From an uncultured Lachnospiraceae bacterium (GTDB lineage: Bacteria > Bacillota > Clostridia > Lachnospirales > Lachnospiraceae), in the NCBI GenBank assembly GCA_947246015.1, contig CAMXQE010000032.1:1-40166 (forward strand): DNA of 40,166 bases, in the 5' to 3' direction. The first letter of the stretch is position 1; each line of letters starts with the position of its first letter. Below the pieces are notes generated by a model. That model worked only from the letters and a program-made list of their open reading frames with translations, did not search any database and was not told where the DNA came from. Positions 40,101-40,166 of the stretch are shown here, piece by piece. The translations under genes were made by a program, and so were the position numbers.

Positions 40101-40166
40101 TTTAGCCCCGGAAAGCCCATAAAATCAAGGAGGAAAGCACGTTGTCTTCAACGTGTCTTCAAACGA
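40101..40166 (+). repeat. 66-bp direct repeat, right copy (window edge)
   Basis: Second copy of 38309-38374, offset 1,792 bp, with the same inverted core at 40138-40155. It ends at the last base of the window, so the repeat may be longer than seen. Confidence 0.85.

Noticed and set aside
1..40166. CRISPR array
   Set aside because: No regularly spaced direct repeats; the repeats found are palindromic, dispersed or two-copy, and no cas genes occur.

Overview
The window looks like chromosome of an endospore-forming, anaerobic Clostridia, most likely Lachnospiraceae. This rests on the two dipicolinate synthase subunits, a pyrophosphate-type phosphofructokinase, an [FeFe]-hydrogenase-like chemotaxis transducer, strong AGGAGG ribosome sites and many intergenic palindromes. 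No rRNA is present to confirm the taxon.

Positions 1-33,480 are dense, ordinary chromosome. After a tRNA-Leu (minus strand) come an AAA-ATPase/PD-(D/E)XK protein with a frameshifted tail, a possible three-hairpin small RNA, an SGNH/SH3 lipoprotein, pfp, dpaA-dpaB and asnB. Next is a two-gene unit of a solute-binding lipoprotein and a membrane GGDEF/EAL protein, then a flavin reductase, and a housekeeping run of holA, a hypothetical protein, yqeY, a DUF1653 protein, an SfsA-MutY fusion and a GT2 glycosyltransferase. A lipid kinase and a PAP2-like gene lie on the minus strand. They are followed by glyA with a structured leader, the soluble hydrogenase-like/MCP sensor, a LUD-domain gene, a 1-kb non-coding stretch holding a possible RNA and a 31-bp perfect inverted repeat, a membrane-anchored GH3 protein, a Memo-AMMECR1 fusion with its radical SAM partner, and a DUF554 membrane protein.

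From about 33,500 to the right edge the DNA is visibly richer in A+T and mosaic. It holds an unknown protein behind a coupled six-codon leader, a cupin gene lacking a normal 5' end, a membrane HTH regulator, the last 15 codons of a lost integrase, a GNAT acetyltransferase and an intact tyrosine recombinase. The integrase tail plus a tRNA-like 3' fragment occurs twice as a direct repeat of about 180 bp (35476-35655 and 38125-38305). A second direct repeat of 66 bp (38309-38374 and 40101-40166), with a small inverted core, brackets the last 1.8 kb. That last unit carries no recombinase, but it has a strong cruciform, a promoter-to-terminator transcript predicted to fold into several hairpins, and a secreted Ser-rich protein. 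I read the right end as successive integrations at one site, the last module being perhaps non-autonomous. The window stops exactly at the end of the second 66-bp copy, which would fit an assembly break in a multicopy repeat.

The best candidates for something undescribed are the repeat-bounded module with its structured RNA, the two other promoter-driven non-coding transcripts, the SfsA-MutY fusion, and the sensor pairs.
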